Program-made: the position numbers and the translations under genes | Notes under the pieces: model-generated | The model's database searches: none | The model's input: only the letters and a program-made list of their open reading frames with translations | What the model was told of the DNA's origin: nothing | Part shown: positions 16,607 through 26,388 of the stretch, in pieces | How the letters are laid out: the number at the start of each line of letters is the position of its first letter | Position numbering within the stretch: position 1 is the first letter of the stretch | NCBI RefSeq assembly: GCF_000813325.1 | Contig: NZ_BBQE01000006.1 | Length of the DNA stretch: 64,000 nucleotides | Strand: one strand, 5' to 3' | DNA from: Sulfurospirillum cavolei | GTDB lineage: Bacteria; Campylobacterota; Campylobacteria; Campylobacterales; Sulfurospirillaceae

Positions 16607-17631
16607 ATCACGATACGTTTTAACGAAGCGGAAAGTTTGGTCGTAATTTCGTAGCTAATGGTATGAAATTGTTTCGCAAGCGGTTCTGCGTCATCAAACA
16701 TACAGACTTTCGCGGCATCGCCGCCCACGCAAAAACTATCCATCGACATACGTCCTTTGGTTGCTTTGCCATCTGCCATCAACACGGGTTCAAACCCGTC
16801 GAAGCGGAAAAAACCGTCCCCGTAACCGATGTCGTACGTCGAGATCACTTCGTCCTCTTGCGCTTCGTAAATACCGCCGTAACCGACGCGTTCTCCTTTT
16901 TTAAGGATGCGCGTACTCAATTTTTCCGCCCATAACGCCATAACGGGTTTTAAGTCGTATGTACCGATACGCGGATCGACCGGACTGTAGCCGTACATCG
17001 CAATCCCTGGACGTGCGAAGTCGTCGTCGCCTAAGGAGTTCGAGCGCAAAAGCCCTGCTGAGTTACAACAGTGAAAATGAATCTTCGGAAATGCGTACAT
17101 GTTAGCGAACGAGCGGATTTTTGCTTTCGCGCGTTCGAAATTGGCACGTTGCCAAAAAAACTCGCTCGTCAATTCGTCGGCACTGCGAAAGTGGGTAAAA
17201 ACACCCTTGAGAAGCAAACCTTTTTGCGCAATCAACGCAAGTGCCGCTTCGATCATCTCTTCTTTGATACCGTTTCGATGCATGCCCGTATCGATGCTCA
17301 AATGAATCGCCGCTCCGGGAGGAAGCGCATGCAATGCTTCGAGCGAATGCGTTGCAAACGAAATACTCGGATGCAAGCTTTTATGCGTCGGATGATCGAC
17401 TAAAGCCAAAACTTCGTCGAACATCGGAGCGATGATTTTAGCCTCGTCTATCGTCTTAACGGCGGCACGGACAATGCCGTACTCTTGGCATAAGCGCGCC
17501 ATTAAGGCAACGTCGTGTCCGTAGGCATTGTCTTTTAAAACCGCCATCAGCTTTTTTTTACCGCCGGCTTTATCGCTCAAAAGCGTGAGATTGTGAAAAA
17601 AATGCGCTTTGTTAATCGTAATGTACGCCAT
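16603..17631 (-). CDS. alr: Alanine racemase
   Basis: A 342-residue PLP enzyme that makes D-alanine for peptidoglycan. The PLP lysine lies in LMAVLKDNAYGHDVAL near residue 32, the substrate/phosphate region in DFARPGIAMYGYSP, and the second catalytic tyrosine in RVGYGGIY. It is at the short end of the family range. Its stop overlaps the degenerate GGDEF gene's stop by 4 bp. With the L,D-transpeptidase-fold gene upstream on the same strand it forms a small cell-wall group. Confidence 0.93.
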   Translation of the reverse strand: MAYITINKAHFFHNLTLLSDKAGGKKKLMAVLKDNAYGHDVALMARLCQEYGIVRAAVKTIDEAKIIAPMFDEVLALVDHPTHKSLHPSISFATHSLEALHALPPGAAIHLSIDTGMHRNGIKEEMIEAALALIAQKGLLLKGVFTHFRSADELTSEFFWQRANFERAKAKIRSFANMYAFPKIHFHCCNSAGLLRSNSLGDDDFARPGIAMYGYSPVDPRIGTYDLKPVMALWAEKLSTRILKKGERVGYGGIYEAQEDEVISTYDIGYGDGFFRFDGFEPVLMADGKATKGRMSMDSFCVGGDAAKVCMFDDAEPLAKQFHTISYEITTKLSASLKRIVI

Positions 17632-17633
17632 CT

Positions 17634-17867
17634 CTAATGCCTCAATTCGAAAGCTTTAACGACAAAACTCCTGATTTTGCGCGCTTGGTAATCGAGTTTG
17701 TAAAAATGTTCGTAAACCGTTTTGGCATCCAACGTAGGATTGTTCGAAAAGTCAAACCCGATACCCTTTTCGTCTTTAGGAATCGTCGCGTCCATATACG
17801 CCAAAAAAGCTTCACGCGCCGCGATCAGCTTGGCTAATTCTTCTTCAATCTCTTCGTGTTCTTGCAT
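17634..17867 (-). CDS. Conserved hypothetical 77-residue protein
   Basis: Acidic N-terminal helix (QEHEEIEEELAKLIAAREAFLAYM) and a basic C-terminal helix; no membrane segment. It lies 2 bp before alr and 9 bp after the peptidoglycan enzyme gene, so it is probably co-transcribed. I do not recognise a family; it may be a small helical accessory protein. Confidence 0.6.
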   Translation of the reverse strand: MQEHEEIEEELAKLIAAREAFLAYMDATIPKDEKGIGFDFSNNPTLDAKTVYEHFYKLDYQARKIRSFVVKAFELRH

Positions 17868-17876
17868 CTTTACTTC

Positions 17877-18998
17877 CTATTTTTCCGCCAATATCTGCAT
17901 TTTATCGCCGACCATCTCTATATACAACTCTTTATCGCCTTTTGAAGCAAAAGAGGGACTCTTATACGTTTGGTAAAACGAGACTTTGAACAATTTACGA
18001 TCGTCTACGGTCGGATACGGCGAAATACTGATATTTTCAAACAGAATCGTTTTGTTCTCTTTGCGTGAGAAAATTTGTTGTTTCATAGCCGAAAATTTAG
18101 CTTTTCCCGAGCCGTCCGATTTTTTGAAATCGTTAGAATAGAGATTGAGATAGGTCGTAATGTCGTTGACCTTCCAAGCCCGTTGCCATTTATAAACTTC
18201 GCTTAAAATCGTCGCAACTTGTTCGCGCGTCATTTTAGGTACTTTCGATTCGCCGATAATGACGACCGCACTTTGCGCGTTAATCTCCGTATCAAGGGTT
18301 AAGATAGCGTTGTTTTCCATAACCACGCACCCTTTGCTCAAATCGTCTCTGTCTTTACCGTCAATCGGCATACCGTGAATCCAAATACCGTCTCCCGTTT
18401 TATTGCGTAAGACGTCGAAAAGATTGGGATACGAGAGTGAAAACGCCAACGGGCCGTAAAATTGATTGGTCGGTTTAAAGCGTTTCGTAATTTCATACAC
18501 GCCCACCGGCGTCTTAAGATCGCCGCGTTTGACTTTATCGCCGCCTTTGCCCATAATAACGTCGTCGTGAACGCGAACGAGTTTCAATCCGTCTTCTTCG
18601 ACATGGAAAACGTCACAGCGTTTTTTCTCTTTTTCACATACGACCAACGACTCGACGTCTTCGTAGTAGCCGTAACTAACGTCGATTCCCTTAAGTTGCT
18701 TCAACCAATGATCGCGTGAAACCGACTCCTTTTCGCTCGGTGTTTTGAATTTGACGAAACGTTTTTGACCCAATTTAACCGCCGGCTCTTTAGGCTCTTC
18801 TTTTTTCGCCTCTTTTACTTCTTTAAAAGGTTCTTTGACCTCTTTGATTTCTTTCACTTCTTTGACTTCGTACTCTCGTTTTAAAAGCTCCTCGACGGCT
18901 TTAATACCTTTTGTTTTGTAAACGTAGTAAATATCGTCTGCCGTAATCGCAGCATACAAACCTAAAGAGAAAAGAGACAAAAAAACCAAATAGCGCAT
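17877..18998 (-). CDS. Csd6/Pgp2-like L,D-carboxypeptidase (YkuD fold)
   Basis: About 373 residues from the ATG at 18998; an earlier ATG at 19022 would put eight basic residues before the signal peptide MRYLVFLSLFSLGLYAA. A Lys/Glu/Val repeat region (KEVKE type, about residues 42-70) follows. The YkuD catalytic motif is WIHGMPIDGKDRDDLSKGCV, with catalytic Cys and His. The C-terminal third looks like the NTF2-like domain of Csd6 (H. pylori) and Pgp2 (C. jejuni). Those enzymes trim peptidoglycan tetrapeptides to tripeptides and set helical cell shape. Expected in the periplasm. Confidence 0.82.
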   Translation of the reverse strand: MRYLVFLSLFSLGLYAAITADDIYYVYKTKGIKAVEELLKREYEVKEVKEIKEVKEPFKEVKEAKKEEPKEPAVKLGQKRFVKFKTPSEKESVSRDHWLKQLKGIDVSYGYYEDVESLVVCEKEKKRCDVFHVEEDGLKLVRVHDDVIMGKGGDKVKRGDLKTPVGVYEITKRFKPTNQFYGPLAFSLSYPNLFDVLRNKTGDGIWIHGMPIDGKDRDDLSKGCVVMENNAILTLDTEINAQSAVVIIGESKVPKMTREQVATILSEVYKWQRAWKVNDITTYLNLYSNDFKKSDGSGKAKFSAMKQQIFSRKENKTILFENISISPYPTVDDRKLFKVSFYQTYKSPSFASKGDKELYIEMVGDKMQILAEK

Positions 18999-19155
18999 AC
19001 GCAGTCCTCTAACTTTTGACAATTTTGGGTGCTATTGTATAAAAAAATCTCTTAAGCATCGCTCTTTTTTAGCGATAAAATTGATTTTCTTTTTTTACGT
19101 CTCTTTTACATTTCTTTGGTTATGATGATTTCAGACCTTAGAGGAGATACGATTA

Positions 19156-19515
19156 ATGTCTGAAAACCTTTTTTTAGCGTCGTGTATCGTCGCCTTTTTA
19201 ACGCTTTTCCTTCCTCTGCTTTTTTTAGCTTCGTCACGTTTAGGTCCTCGAAGCGAAACGAAAAACAAACACATGCTCTACGAAAGCGGCATCAGCTCTC
19301 CGATCGGCACGAGCGAGGGGCGTATGAGTGCCAAATTTTACCTGATCGCTATTTTATTCGTTTTATTCGACGTCGAAATTATTTTTATGTTCCCGTGGGC
19401 ACTCAATTTAAGAGAACTCGGTTTTCTCGGTCTTTTTGAGATGCTGACGTTTATCCTGCTTTTAGCGGCGGGTTTATGGTACGTGTATCGTATCAAGGCG
19501 CTCTCATGGCAGTAG
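19156..19515 (+). CDS. nuoA: NADH-quinone oxidoreductase subunit A
   Basis: A 119-residue membrane subunit of complex I with three helices. The conserved YESGISSPIGTSEGRMSAKFYLIAILFVLFDVEIIFMFPWA carries the acidic residues typical of the family. It opens the plus-strand block nuoABCDEF. The ATG follows GAGGAGATACGATTA. A TATGAT about 35 bp upstream is a possible -10 box. Confidence 0.95.
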   Translation: MSENLFLASCIVAFLTLFLPLLFLASSRLGPRSETKNKHMLYESGISSPIGTSEGRMSAKFYLIAILFVLFDVEIIFMFPWALNLRELGFLGLFEMLTFILLLAAGLWYVYRIKALSWQ

Positions 19516-20024
19516 GAGCCGAAGCGATTTTCGGCGATAGCGTCATTACGTCGACGCTTGAGAGCGCACTTTCATGGGCAAGAGAATCGTCGATGTGGCC
19601 GTATGTTTTCGGAACGGCGTGTTGTGCCATCGAGTTTATGAGCGTGGCAAGCAGCAAATACGATATCTCGCGTTTCGGCGCGGAAGTGGTGCGTTTTTCG
19701 CCGCGACAAGCCGATTTACTGATCGTCGCAGGGACGATTAGCTACAAGCAAGCACCGATTTTAAAAAAAATCTACGATCAAATGTGCGAACCCAAATGGG
19801 TCATTAGTGCCGGAGCTTGTGCTTGTAGCGGAGGTTTTTACGACAATTACACTACCCTTCAAGGCATCGACGCGATTATTCCCGTCGACGTCTACGTCGC
19901 CGGATGTCCGCCGCGCCCCGAAGCTTTTTTAGACGCGCTTTTGGCGATTCAAAAGATTCAAGCCGACGAACCTTTGCTCCTTGATCGCGCCAAACGCGTT
20001 TTTAAAGGACGCCTTGATGCCTAA
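19506..20024 (+). CDS. nuoB: NADH-quinone oxidoreductase subunit B
   Basis: 172 residues from the ATG at 19506, inside the end of nuoA. It carries the N2 4Fe-4S cluster. Ligands are seen in FGTACCAIEFM (two Cys), GACACSGGFYDNY and VAGCPPRPEA. An in-frame ATG at 19476 is too early and lies deeper within nuoA. It is a peripheral-arm subunit at the quinone site. Confidence 0.95.
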   Translation: MAVGAEAIFGDSVITSTLESALSWARESSMWPYVFGTACCAIEFMSVASSKYDISRFGAEVVRFSPRQADLLIVAGTISYKQAPILKKIYDQMCEPKWVISAGACACSGGFYDNYTTLQGIDAIIPVDVYVAGCPPRPEAFLDALLAIQKIQADEPLLLDRAKRVFKGRLDA

Positions 20025-21684
20025 AGCCTTTCTTGAACGCTTCGAAAAAGAGGTTTCAATCGACGCGTACGGTGCGTACAAACTCGATGCTTCTTTAATA
20101 CTACAAGCCTTACATGTACTGTATCAAAACGACGGGTACACGTTTTTAGTCGATATGACGGCCATCGATTATTTACATCAGCCTTCGGCGTTACGACGCT
20201 TTGCGATCGTCTATCTTTTGCGTGATCGGCTTTTTTCCAGCGTTATAACGCTTAAAATCGACGTGGACGAAACTTTAGCGGTCGATAGCATCGCTTCTTT
20301 ATTTAAAAGTGCCAATTGGGCGGAGCGCGAAATCTGGGATCAATACGGCATTCACTTTAAAAACCATCCCAACCTGAAACGCATTTTAAATCATAAAGAG
20401 TTTATCGGTCATCCGTTGCGCAAAGACTATCCCATCACGCAAGGGCAGCTCTGCCATAAAAGCGACGATTTGATGGACGAGATGACGCCTCGGCTCAAAC
20501 GCAAAGGCATCGAATCGCACGATGCGTTGATGTTTCTCAATCTAGGACCCGCACATCCGGCAAGCCACGGGACGATTCGCACGTTCGTAGCGTTAGAAGC
20601 CGAAATGATCCGATGCGCCATCAGCGAAATCGGCTACTTGCACCGCGGTTTTGAAAAATCGTGCGAAAACCACACCTACAACCAAATCATTCCTTATACC
20701 GACAGGCTCAATTACTGTTCGGCAATTTTGAACAATATCGCTTTCGCGCATGCAGTGGAGGGTATTTTGGGCATTGAATTGCCCGATCGCGCCCAGTTTA
20801 TCCGCGTCATTATCGGCGAGCTTTCGCGTATGATCGACCACTTGGTCTGTTTGGCGGCGATCTTGGTCGATATGGGCGCGCTGACGAATTATTGGTATTT
20901 GTACAACCCTAGAGAGAGTGTTTACGATCTTCTTTCCAAGCTCACGGGAGCGAGGCTCACCAACTCTTATATGCGCATCGGCGGTATGAGCCACGATCTC
21001 TACGAAGGATTCGAACACGACTTACATGTCTGTTTGAAAGCCATCGATACGGGAGTCGGCGATACGCTCACATTGATAGAACATAACCGCATTTTTCACG
21101 ATCGAACGCAAAACGTGGGGATTATTTCCCAAGAAGAGGCGATCAACCGAAGCCTCAGCGGCCCCAACCTCAGAGCCTGCGGCGTGGCGTACGACCTTCG
21201 CGTCAATGCGCCTTATTACCACTACGAAAGTTTCGATTTTGATATGGCATTGGGCAGCGTGGGCGACGTGTACGATCGCATTATGGTACGTTTTGAGGAG
21301 ATCAGACAAAGCAAACGCATCATCGAACAAGCGATGAAACGCCTTCCCAAAGGTGCGGTGTGCGTTGCGGATCGTTCGATTTCGCTACCGCCTAAACACG
21401 AAGTTTACGGCAATATCGAGGGCTTGATGAATCAGTTTAAACTCGTTTTCGAGGGCGTCAAAGTGCCTCCGTGCGAAGCTTACCGCGCCATCGAAGGCGC
21501 CAACGGAGAACTCGGCTTTTTTATCGTCAGCGACGGAAGCCCCAAACCGTATAAAGTCAAAGTCAGACCGCCGTGTTTTTATGCAATGGCGGCGTACCCG
21601 AGCATCATTGAAGGCGGTATGATCGCCGATGCGGTACTCAGTTTAGGAAGTTTGAATATTATTGCAGGAGAGTTGGATCGATGA
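20017..21684 (+). CDS. nuoCD: Fused NADH-quinone oxidoreductase subunit C/D
   Basis: 555 residues from the ATG at 20017, overlapping the nuoB stop by 8 bp. Residues 1-~160 are NuoC (WAEREIWDQYGIHFKNHPNLKRIL, HPLRKDYP). Residues ~170-555 are NuoD (LNLGPAHPASHGTIRT, then CHRGFEK-like YLHRGFEKSCENHTYNQ, ending SIIEGGMIADAVLSLGSLNIIAGELDR). The linker is short and the frame is unbroken, so this is a true fusion as in E. coli. Many Campylobacterota complex I loci have separate nuoC and nuoD. Cytoplasmic arm, near the quinone site. Confidence 0.95.
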   Translation: MPKAFLERFEKEVSIDAYGAYKLDASLILQALHVLYQNDGYTFLVDMTAIDYLHQPSALRRFAIVYLLRDRLFSSVITLKIDVDETLAVDSIASLFKSANWAEREIWDQYGIHFKNHPNLKRILNHKEFIGHPLRKDYPITQGQLCHKSDDLMDEMTPRLKRKGIESHDALMFLNLGPAHPASHGTIRTFVALEAEMIRCAISEIGYLHRGFEKSCENHTYNQIIPYTDRLNYCSAILNNIAFAHAVEGILGIELPDRAQFIRVIIGELSRMIDHLVCLAAILVDMGALTNYWYLYNPRESVYDLLSKLTGARLTNSYMRIGGMSHDLYEGFEHDLHVCLKAIDTGVGDTLTLIEHNRIFHDRTQNVGIISQEEAINRSLSGPNLRACGVAYDLRVNAPYYHYESFDFDMALGSVGDVYDRIMVRFEEIRQSKRIIEQAMKRLPKGAVCVADRSISLPPKHEVYGNIEGLMNQFKLVFEGVKVPPCEAYRAIEGANGELGFFIVSDGSPKPYKVKVRPPCFYAMAAYPSIIEGGMIADAVLSLGSLNIIAGELDR

Positions 21685-22166
21685 GTCGTTTTGGGTTTAA
21701 TTGGGAGAACGAAGAAAAATTTGATGCGTTGTTAGAGCGTTATCCCGACAAACAATCGTTAATGTTACCCGCCTTGTGGATGGTTCAGTACCAAGAGGGG
21801 TGGATTAGCCTAGACGCGATACGTTTTATCGCCAAAAAATTAGAACGTACGCCTATGGAAGTCTATTCGGTCGCTTCGTTTTACACGATGTTTCAACTCC
21901 AACCCGTCGGCAAATACCATATTCAGCTCTGCCGAACACTCTCGTGCATGCTCTGCGGCTCAAAAAACATTCAAGAGTACCTTCAATATAAACTCGGCAT
22001 CAAAGTAGGCGAAACGACGCCCGATCGACAATTTACGCTCTCACTCGTCGAATGCCTCGGCTCATGCGGTACGGCACCTTGTATGCGGCTCAACGATGCG
22101 TATATTGAGAACCTAACCCCTGAAAAAATCGACGAAATTTTAGACGGACTTTGCCATGATCGCTAA
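21681..22166 (+). CDS. nuoE: NADH-quinone oxidoreductase subunit E
   Basis: A 161-residue 2Fe-2S subunit of the NADH-oxidising module. Ligands fit CRTLSCMLCGS and ECLGSCGTAP. The N-terminus (LLERYPDKQSLMLPALWMVQYQEGWIS) is typical. It overlaps nuoCD by 4 bp and nuoF by 11 bp. Its presence means this complex could use NADH directly, unlike the complexes of Campylobacter and Helicobacter that lack NuoE and NuoF. Confidence 0.94.
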   Translation: MSRFGFNWENEEKFDALLERYPDKQSLMLPALWMVQYQEGWISLDAIRFIAKKLERTPMEVYSVASFYTMFQLQPVGKYHIQLCRTLSCMLCGSKNIQEYLQYKLGIKVGETTPDRQFTLSLVECLGSCGTAPCMRLNDAYIENLTPEKIDEILDGLCHDR

Positions 22167-23406
22167 AGTGGTCAGCAAAAATTTCGATATTCCAAACGCC
22201 CATACCCTCGAAGTTGCGCGTGCCAACGGCCGTTATGCCTCCTTGGAAAAACTCTTTTGCATCAGCCCCGATGAAACGATTTGCGAAATCGAACGAAGCG
22301 GACTTCGAGGCAAAGGCGGCGGCGGTGCCTTGACGGGAGAGAAATGGCGACTCATTCCGCCCCAAAGCTCCAAGCCCGTTTACTTGGTCGTCAATGCCGA
22401 CGAAGGCGAACCGGGGACGTTTAAAGATCGCCAAATTTTGGAGTTTGACCCGCATTTGCTTATCGAAGGTATTATCTGCGCAAGTTACGCCATCAATGCG
22501 CACCATGCCTACGTATACATTCGCGGCGAATACGTCTTTTGGATGAACCGTCTGCAACAAGCGATCGACGAGGCTTATGCGGCGGGACTTTTGGGAAATA
22601 GCGTCTTCGGTCGCGATTTTTCCTTACATGTCACGATTCACAAAGGTGCGGGAGCGTATATTTGCGGCGAAAAAACGGCACTTTTGGAATCGTTAGAGGG
22701 CAAGCGCGGACACCCGAGACTCAAACCTAAAGGCAAAGAACCCGAATGGTTTTTCGGCAATCCGACCGTCGTCAATAACGTCGAAACCATCGCCAGCGTA
22801 CCTTTTATTATTCGCGAAGGTTATGCGTCGTACCGTGCTTACGGTACGGAACAAAGCCCCGGAACGATGCTGTTTGGCATCAGCGGACATGTCAAAAAAC
22901 CGGGCGTATACGAACTGCCTTACGGAACGAGCATGAAACGCGTCATTTACGAGTTGTGCGGCGGCATCAAAGGGGATAAAAATCTCAAAGCGATCATTCC
23001 GGGAGGCTCTTCGGTGCAAATTCTAAGAGCCGATGAAATCGAAGCTATAACGCTCGATTACGAATGTCTCAAAGCACACGGCTCGGCTTTGGGTACGGGC
23101 GGTATGATCGTACTGGACGAGAGCGTGAGCATTCCCGAAGCAATGAAAAACCTTTTTGCGTTTTACCATCACGAATCGTGCGGTCAATGCACGCCGTGTC
23201 GCGAAGGTACGGGCTGGGTCGATCGCATCTTAGCCAAAATCTTAGCGGGAGAAGGAAGCAAAGAAGACTACCAAACCATCCTCGATGCGGTCGATACGAT
23301 GAACGGTAAAACCATCTGCGTGTTTGCTCCATCGGTCGCTTTTATTGCGCAAAGCTACCTTAAAAAATTTCCCGATGAGTTCGAGGCACTGCTTCGCTCA
23401 CGTTAG
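22156..23406 (+). CDS. nuoF: NADH-quinone oxidoreductase subunit F
   Basis: A 416-residue subunit that binds NADH and FMN. The glycine-rich loop is RGKGGGGALTGEKW, followed by NADEGEPGTFKDR (FMN/NADH) and the N3 4Fe-4S site HESCGQCTPCREGTGW. GKRGHPRLKPKG differs a little from the common form. It is the last gene of the plus-strand block and converges with nuoN. Two core ACATGT copies lie inside it. Confidence 0.95.
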   Translation: MIAKVVSKNFDIPNAHTLEVARANGRYASLEKLFCISPDETICEIERSGLRGKGGGGALTGEKWRLIPPQSSKPVYLVVNADEGEPGTFKDRQILEFDPHLLIEGIICASYAINAHHAYVYIRGEYVFWMNRLQQAIDEAYAAGLLGNSVFGRDFSLHVTIHKGAGAYICGEKTALLESLEGKRGHPRLKPKGKEPEWFFGNPTVVNNVETIASVPFIIREGYASYRAYGTEQSPGTMLFGISGHVKKPGVYELPYGTSMKRVIYELCGGIKGDKNLKAIIPGGSSVQILRADEIEAITLDYECLKAHGSALGTGGMIVLDESVSIPEAMKNLFAFYHHESCGQCTPCREGTGWVDRILAKILAGEGSKEDYQTILDAVDTMNGKTICVFAPSVAFIAQSYLKKFPDEFEALLRSR

Positions 23407-23423
23407 TATGTCGACATGCAATG

Positions 23424-23445
23424 CGTTGTTATTTAATAAACAACG
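23424..23445. other. Hairpin at the nuoF/nuoN convergence
   Basis: CGTTGTT at 23424-23430 and AACAACG at 23439-23445 form a 7-bp stem with an 8-nt AT-rich loop that includes the nuoN stop codon. No T-run follows on either strand, so it is at best a weak terminator. Confidence 0.35.
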
Positions 23446-24910
23446 ACATGTAAGAAAGTCGTGCGGTGTCGATCAGAAAATCAACGCCCGGAAAGTAAGC
23501 GATAAAGGTATTGCCGATGCCGCCCCAGATGATTGCTAGGGCGATCAAACCGATCGTTAAGGGCGTAATACCCTTAAGGCTCGGTACGTCTTTCCAGTCC
23601 GAATCGCACGCGGGGTAAAAGTACATGAGCGCGATCAGTTTAAAGTAATAATACACCGATACAAACGTCGCCACCACGCCGCATACGGCAAGAAAGGTAT
23701 AACCCGCTTCGATCGCTCCGGTAAAAATATAAAATTTACCCACAAAACCGATGGTGCTAGGTATTCCCGCCAAAGAGAGCATAAAGACGCTCAGCATCGC
23801 CGCCATGTAAGGATGCACATGGGCAAAGCCCCTAAAATCTTCGTACGTTACCCTGACATGTTCGTCCGCCGCAATATACGAAATCAGCCCGAACGCGCCC
23901 ATTGCCGAGAGAAAATAGGCGACGAGGTAATAGATGATCGACGAAGCGGCACTTTCACCCGCGTAACCGATCGAGACGAAAGCGATCAGCAAATAACCCG
24001 TATGTACGATGCTCGAAGCCGCCAGCATTCGCTTCAAGCTCTTTTGGATAATCGCCAAAAAACTGCCGTACAGAAGCGTCGCGATAATAACGACGATGAA
24101 AAGCGTATCCCACGTATCGCGGATCGGATCGAAATCCACCAACATCAAACGAAGAATAAACCCGAAAATCGCCACTTTAAAGGTCGCCGCCATAAACGCG
24201 CTCACCGGAAGCGAAGAGCCGTCATACACGTCGATCGTCCAGTTTTGAAACGGAAACGCGGAGATTTTGAACAAAAACGTCGCCAAAATCAAGGTTGCCC
24301 CGATGATCACGAGCGAAACGTCTTTACCCATCAGCGTATCCAAGCGGTTTCCCATCTCTCCCAAGATCGTCGTACCCAGCCCCGCATACACAAACGCACT
24401 GCCTAAAAGAAAGAAGATGCCCGCCAAAGAGCCTAACACGAGGTATTGAAAACTCGCTTCCACGCGTTTGTCGTGGACTTTTTAAAAGCCGATCATCACG
24501 TAGAGGCTTAGCGACGCGATCTCCAATGCGATAAAGGCACTGAGCAATTCGCTTGCATGCACCAAAAGCATCATCCCGAAAACCGAAAACAAGAAAAGCG
24601 AAAAAAACTCTTTTTTAAAGTGTCTCTTTGCCTGAAAATAGTGCGTGCCGATCAGTGAAGTTACCAATGCGCCGCTTAAAATAATCGCATCGAAATAGAC
24701 CGAATAACTATCGACGATGAGCATTTTGTGAAAAAATTTCGGCAAAGGGAAAAAAGTGAACAACTCTCCGAACGAAGCGAGCGTGAGTATCAAACCGATC
24801 AGAAGCGTCACGAAAGCAAACACGGAACAGTGTTCCATACGAACTTTGGGCATCGCCGACAAAAGCATCAAAAGCACCGCGCCCAAGGCAATGCATCCAA
24901 GCGCGATCAT
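23429..24910 (-). pseudogene. nuoN: NADH-quinone oxidoreductase subunit N, interrupted by an in-frame stop
   Basis: The reading frame from 24910 to 23429 (494 codons) is a full NuoN of normal length with about 14 membrane helices. It has a single in-frame TAA at 24482-24484, codon 143. The codon lies between SLYVMIGF and KVHDKRVEASFQYLVLG, where other NuoN proteins have a lysine or similar residue; AAA to TAA is a one-base change in a T4A5 tract. Both parts show full family similarity on either side. A restart at the GTG at 24463 is possible but has no clear ribosome site. This may be a real loss of function, a recent mutation, or a sequence error. Confidence 0.8.
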
Positions 24911-26385
24911 GCATTAGCTCCTACATGTAAGATCGTATCGAGGTAATAGTGCAAGGTCGGCGTGATTTTTGCCAAGAAAAAATCGGGATAAACACCCATC
25001 GCGACGATCAAAAACGCCAAAGGAAACAGACCGACGATTTCGTGAAGGCTCAAGTCGCGCATGTGCGAAACGTCGTTGCCGCTTTGCACCAAAATCGCTT
25101 TTTGAAAAACCCAAAACATATAACTTGCCGCCACCAAAACGGTCAATGCCGCCAAAACGCCCAAATAGGGATTGTAATGAAAAATACCCAAAACGATCAA
25201 CAGCTCCGCCACAAAGCCGTTCGTTCCGGGAATGCCGACCGTACAAAAGAGCATGATCGCGAAGTAAACGCTAAACCACGGAGCGCGTTTGGCAATGCCG
25301 CCCAAGGCACTAAGCGGGCGAATTCCCAAATGGCGTTGCATCACGCCGACCAATAAAAAGAGTCCTCCCGTGGCAATCGCGTGGGCGACGATGAGAAAGG
25401 CGCTGCCCGTTAAGCCTTGTATGTTGAGCGAAAAAACGCCCGCAGTGATCAGCCCCAAGTGCGACGCCGAAGAGTACGCAAGCATCTTTTTGATATTATC
25501 CTGCACAATCGCCGCAATGCCGAAATAGATCAAACCGAAAATTCCCAAGCCGATAAAAAAGCGCGCGTAGGCGACAAAGAGATCGGGAAAAAGCGGCATC
25601 GTAAAACGCACCAAGGCATACACGCCCAATTTTGCCATGATCGAAGAGAGTAAAAAAACGCCTCCGGTAGGCGAAGTCGAGTAGGTTTCCAAGAGCCACG
25701 AATGAAACGGAAAAAGCGGGATTTTGATCGCAAAGGCGATCATAAAACCGGCAAACAAAAACATCTCTTGAACCTGCGTCAAACTCGAAATCCGCACCAA
25801 ATCCGAAAGCGCGAAACTCCATATCCCGAATTCATAGTAGTGCGACACGCCCAAATACAAAATACTTACAAACATAAAAAGCGACCCCATAATCGTGTAA
25901 ACGGTGATCTTCAGAGTCGAAAAAACACGATTGCCCGAACCGAAAAGCCCGATAATCATAAAAACGGGGAGTAGCATCGCTTCCCAAAAAAAGTAAAACA
26001 AAAACAGATCGAGCGAAAAAAGCGTACCGCTAATGCCCGATTGAATGAAAAGCATACTGATCCAATAACTTTTCGAACGTTCGTTGTGCCACAACAAAAG
26101 GTACGCACTCGGAAGCAACGTGGCGATGAGCATCAAAACGATCAGCGAAAAACCGTCGACGCCGACGCGATACGCGATACCGTAGCTTTTGATCCAATCG
26201 TATTGCTCGTAAAACTGCATCTGCGCGCTTGGCACAAAATGTTCATGCACGTAAAACGCCAACGCAAAAATAATCAAAGAGACGCCAAACGCTCCGTTAC
26301 GCGTTGCTTTTGCGCCCACGGGAAGAACCAAAAGCACGCACGCAACCGCCATCGGTAAAAAAATAATCCAAGAGAGGATACCCAT
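24907..26385 (-). CDS. nuoM: NADH-quinone oxidoreductase subunit M
   Basis: A 492-residue antiporter-like proton-pumping subunit with about 14 membrane helices. The lysine helix KIPLFPFHSWLLETYSTSPTGGVFLLSSIMAKLG and KKMLAYSSASHLG are intact. The start overlaps no gene: nuoL ends 3 bp upstream. The 3' end has ACATGT (24923-24928), read as LHV. Confidence 0.95.
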   Translation of the reverse strand: MGILSWIIFLPMAVACVLLVLPVGAKATRNGAFGVSLIIFALAFYVHEHFVPSAQMQFYEQYDWIKSYGIAYRVGVDGFSLIVLMLIATLLPSAYLLLWHNERSKSYWISMLFIQSGISGTLFSLDLFLFYFFWEAMLLPVFMIIGLFGSGNRVFSTLKITVYTIMGSLFMFVSILYLGVSHYYEFGIWSFALSDLVRISSLTQVQEMFLFAGFMIAFAIKIPLFPFHSWLLETYSTSPTGGVFLLSSIMAKLGVYALVRFTMPLFPDLFVAYARFFIGLGIFGLIYFGIAAIVQDNIKKMLAYSSASHLGLITAGVFSLNIQGLTGSAFLIVAHAIATGGLFLLVGVMQRHLGIRPLSALGGIAKRAPWFSVYFAIMLFCTVGIPGTNGFVAELLIVLGIFHYNPYLGVLAALTVLVAASYMFWVFQKAILVQSGNDVSHMRDLSLHEIVGLFPLAFLIVAMGVYPDFFLAKITPTLHYYLDTILHVGANA

Positions 26386-26388
26386 ACG

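Noticed and set aside
23424..23445. Strong bidirectional terminator between nuoF and nuoN
   Set aside because: The stem is only 7 bp and no T-run follows on either strand; listed as a weak hairpin only.
24482..24484. Selenocysteine or pyrrolysine readthrough in nuoN
   Set aside because: The codon is TAA, which is not used for either residue.
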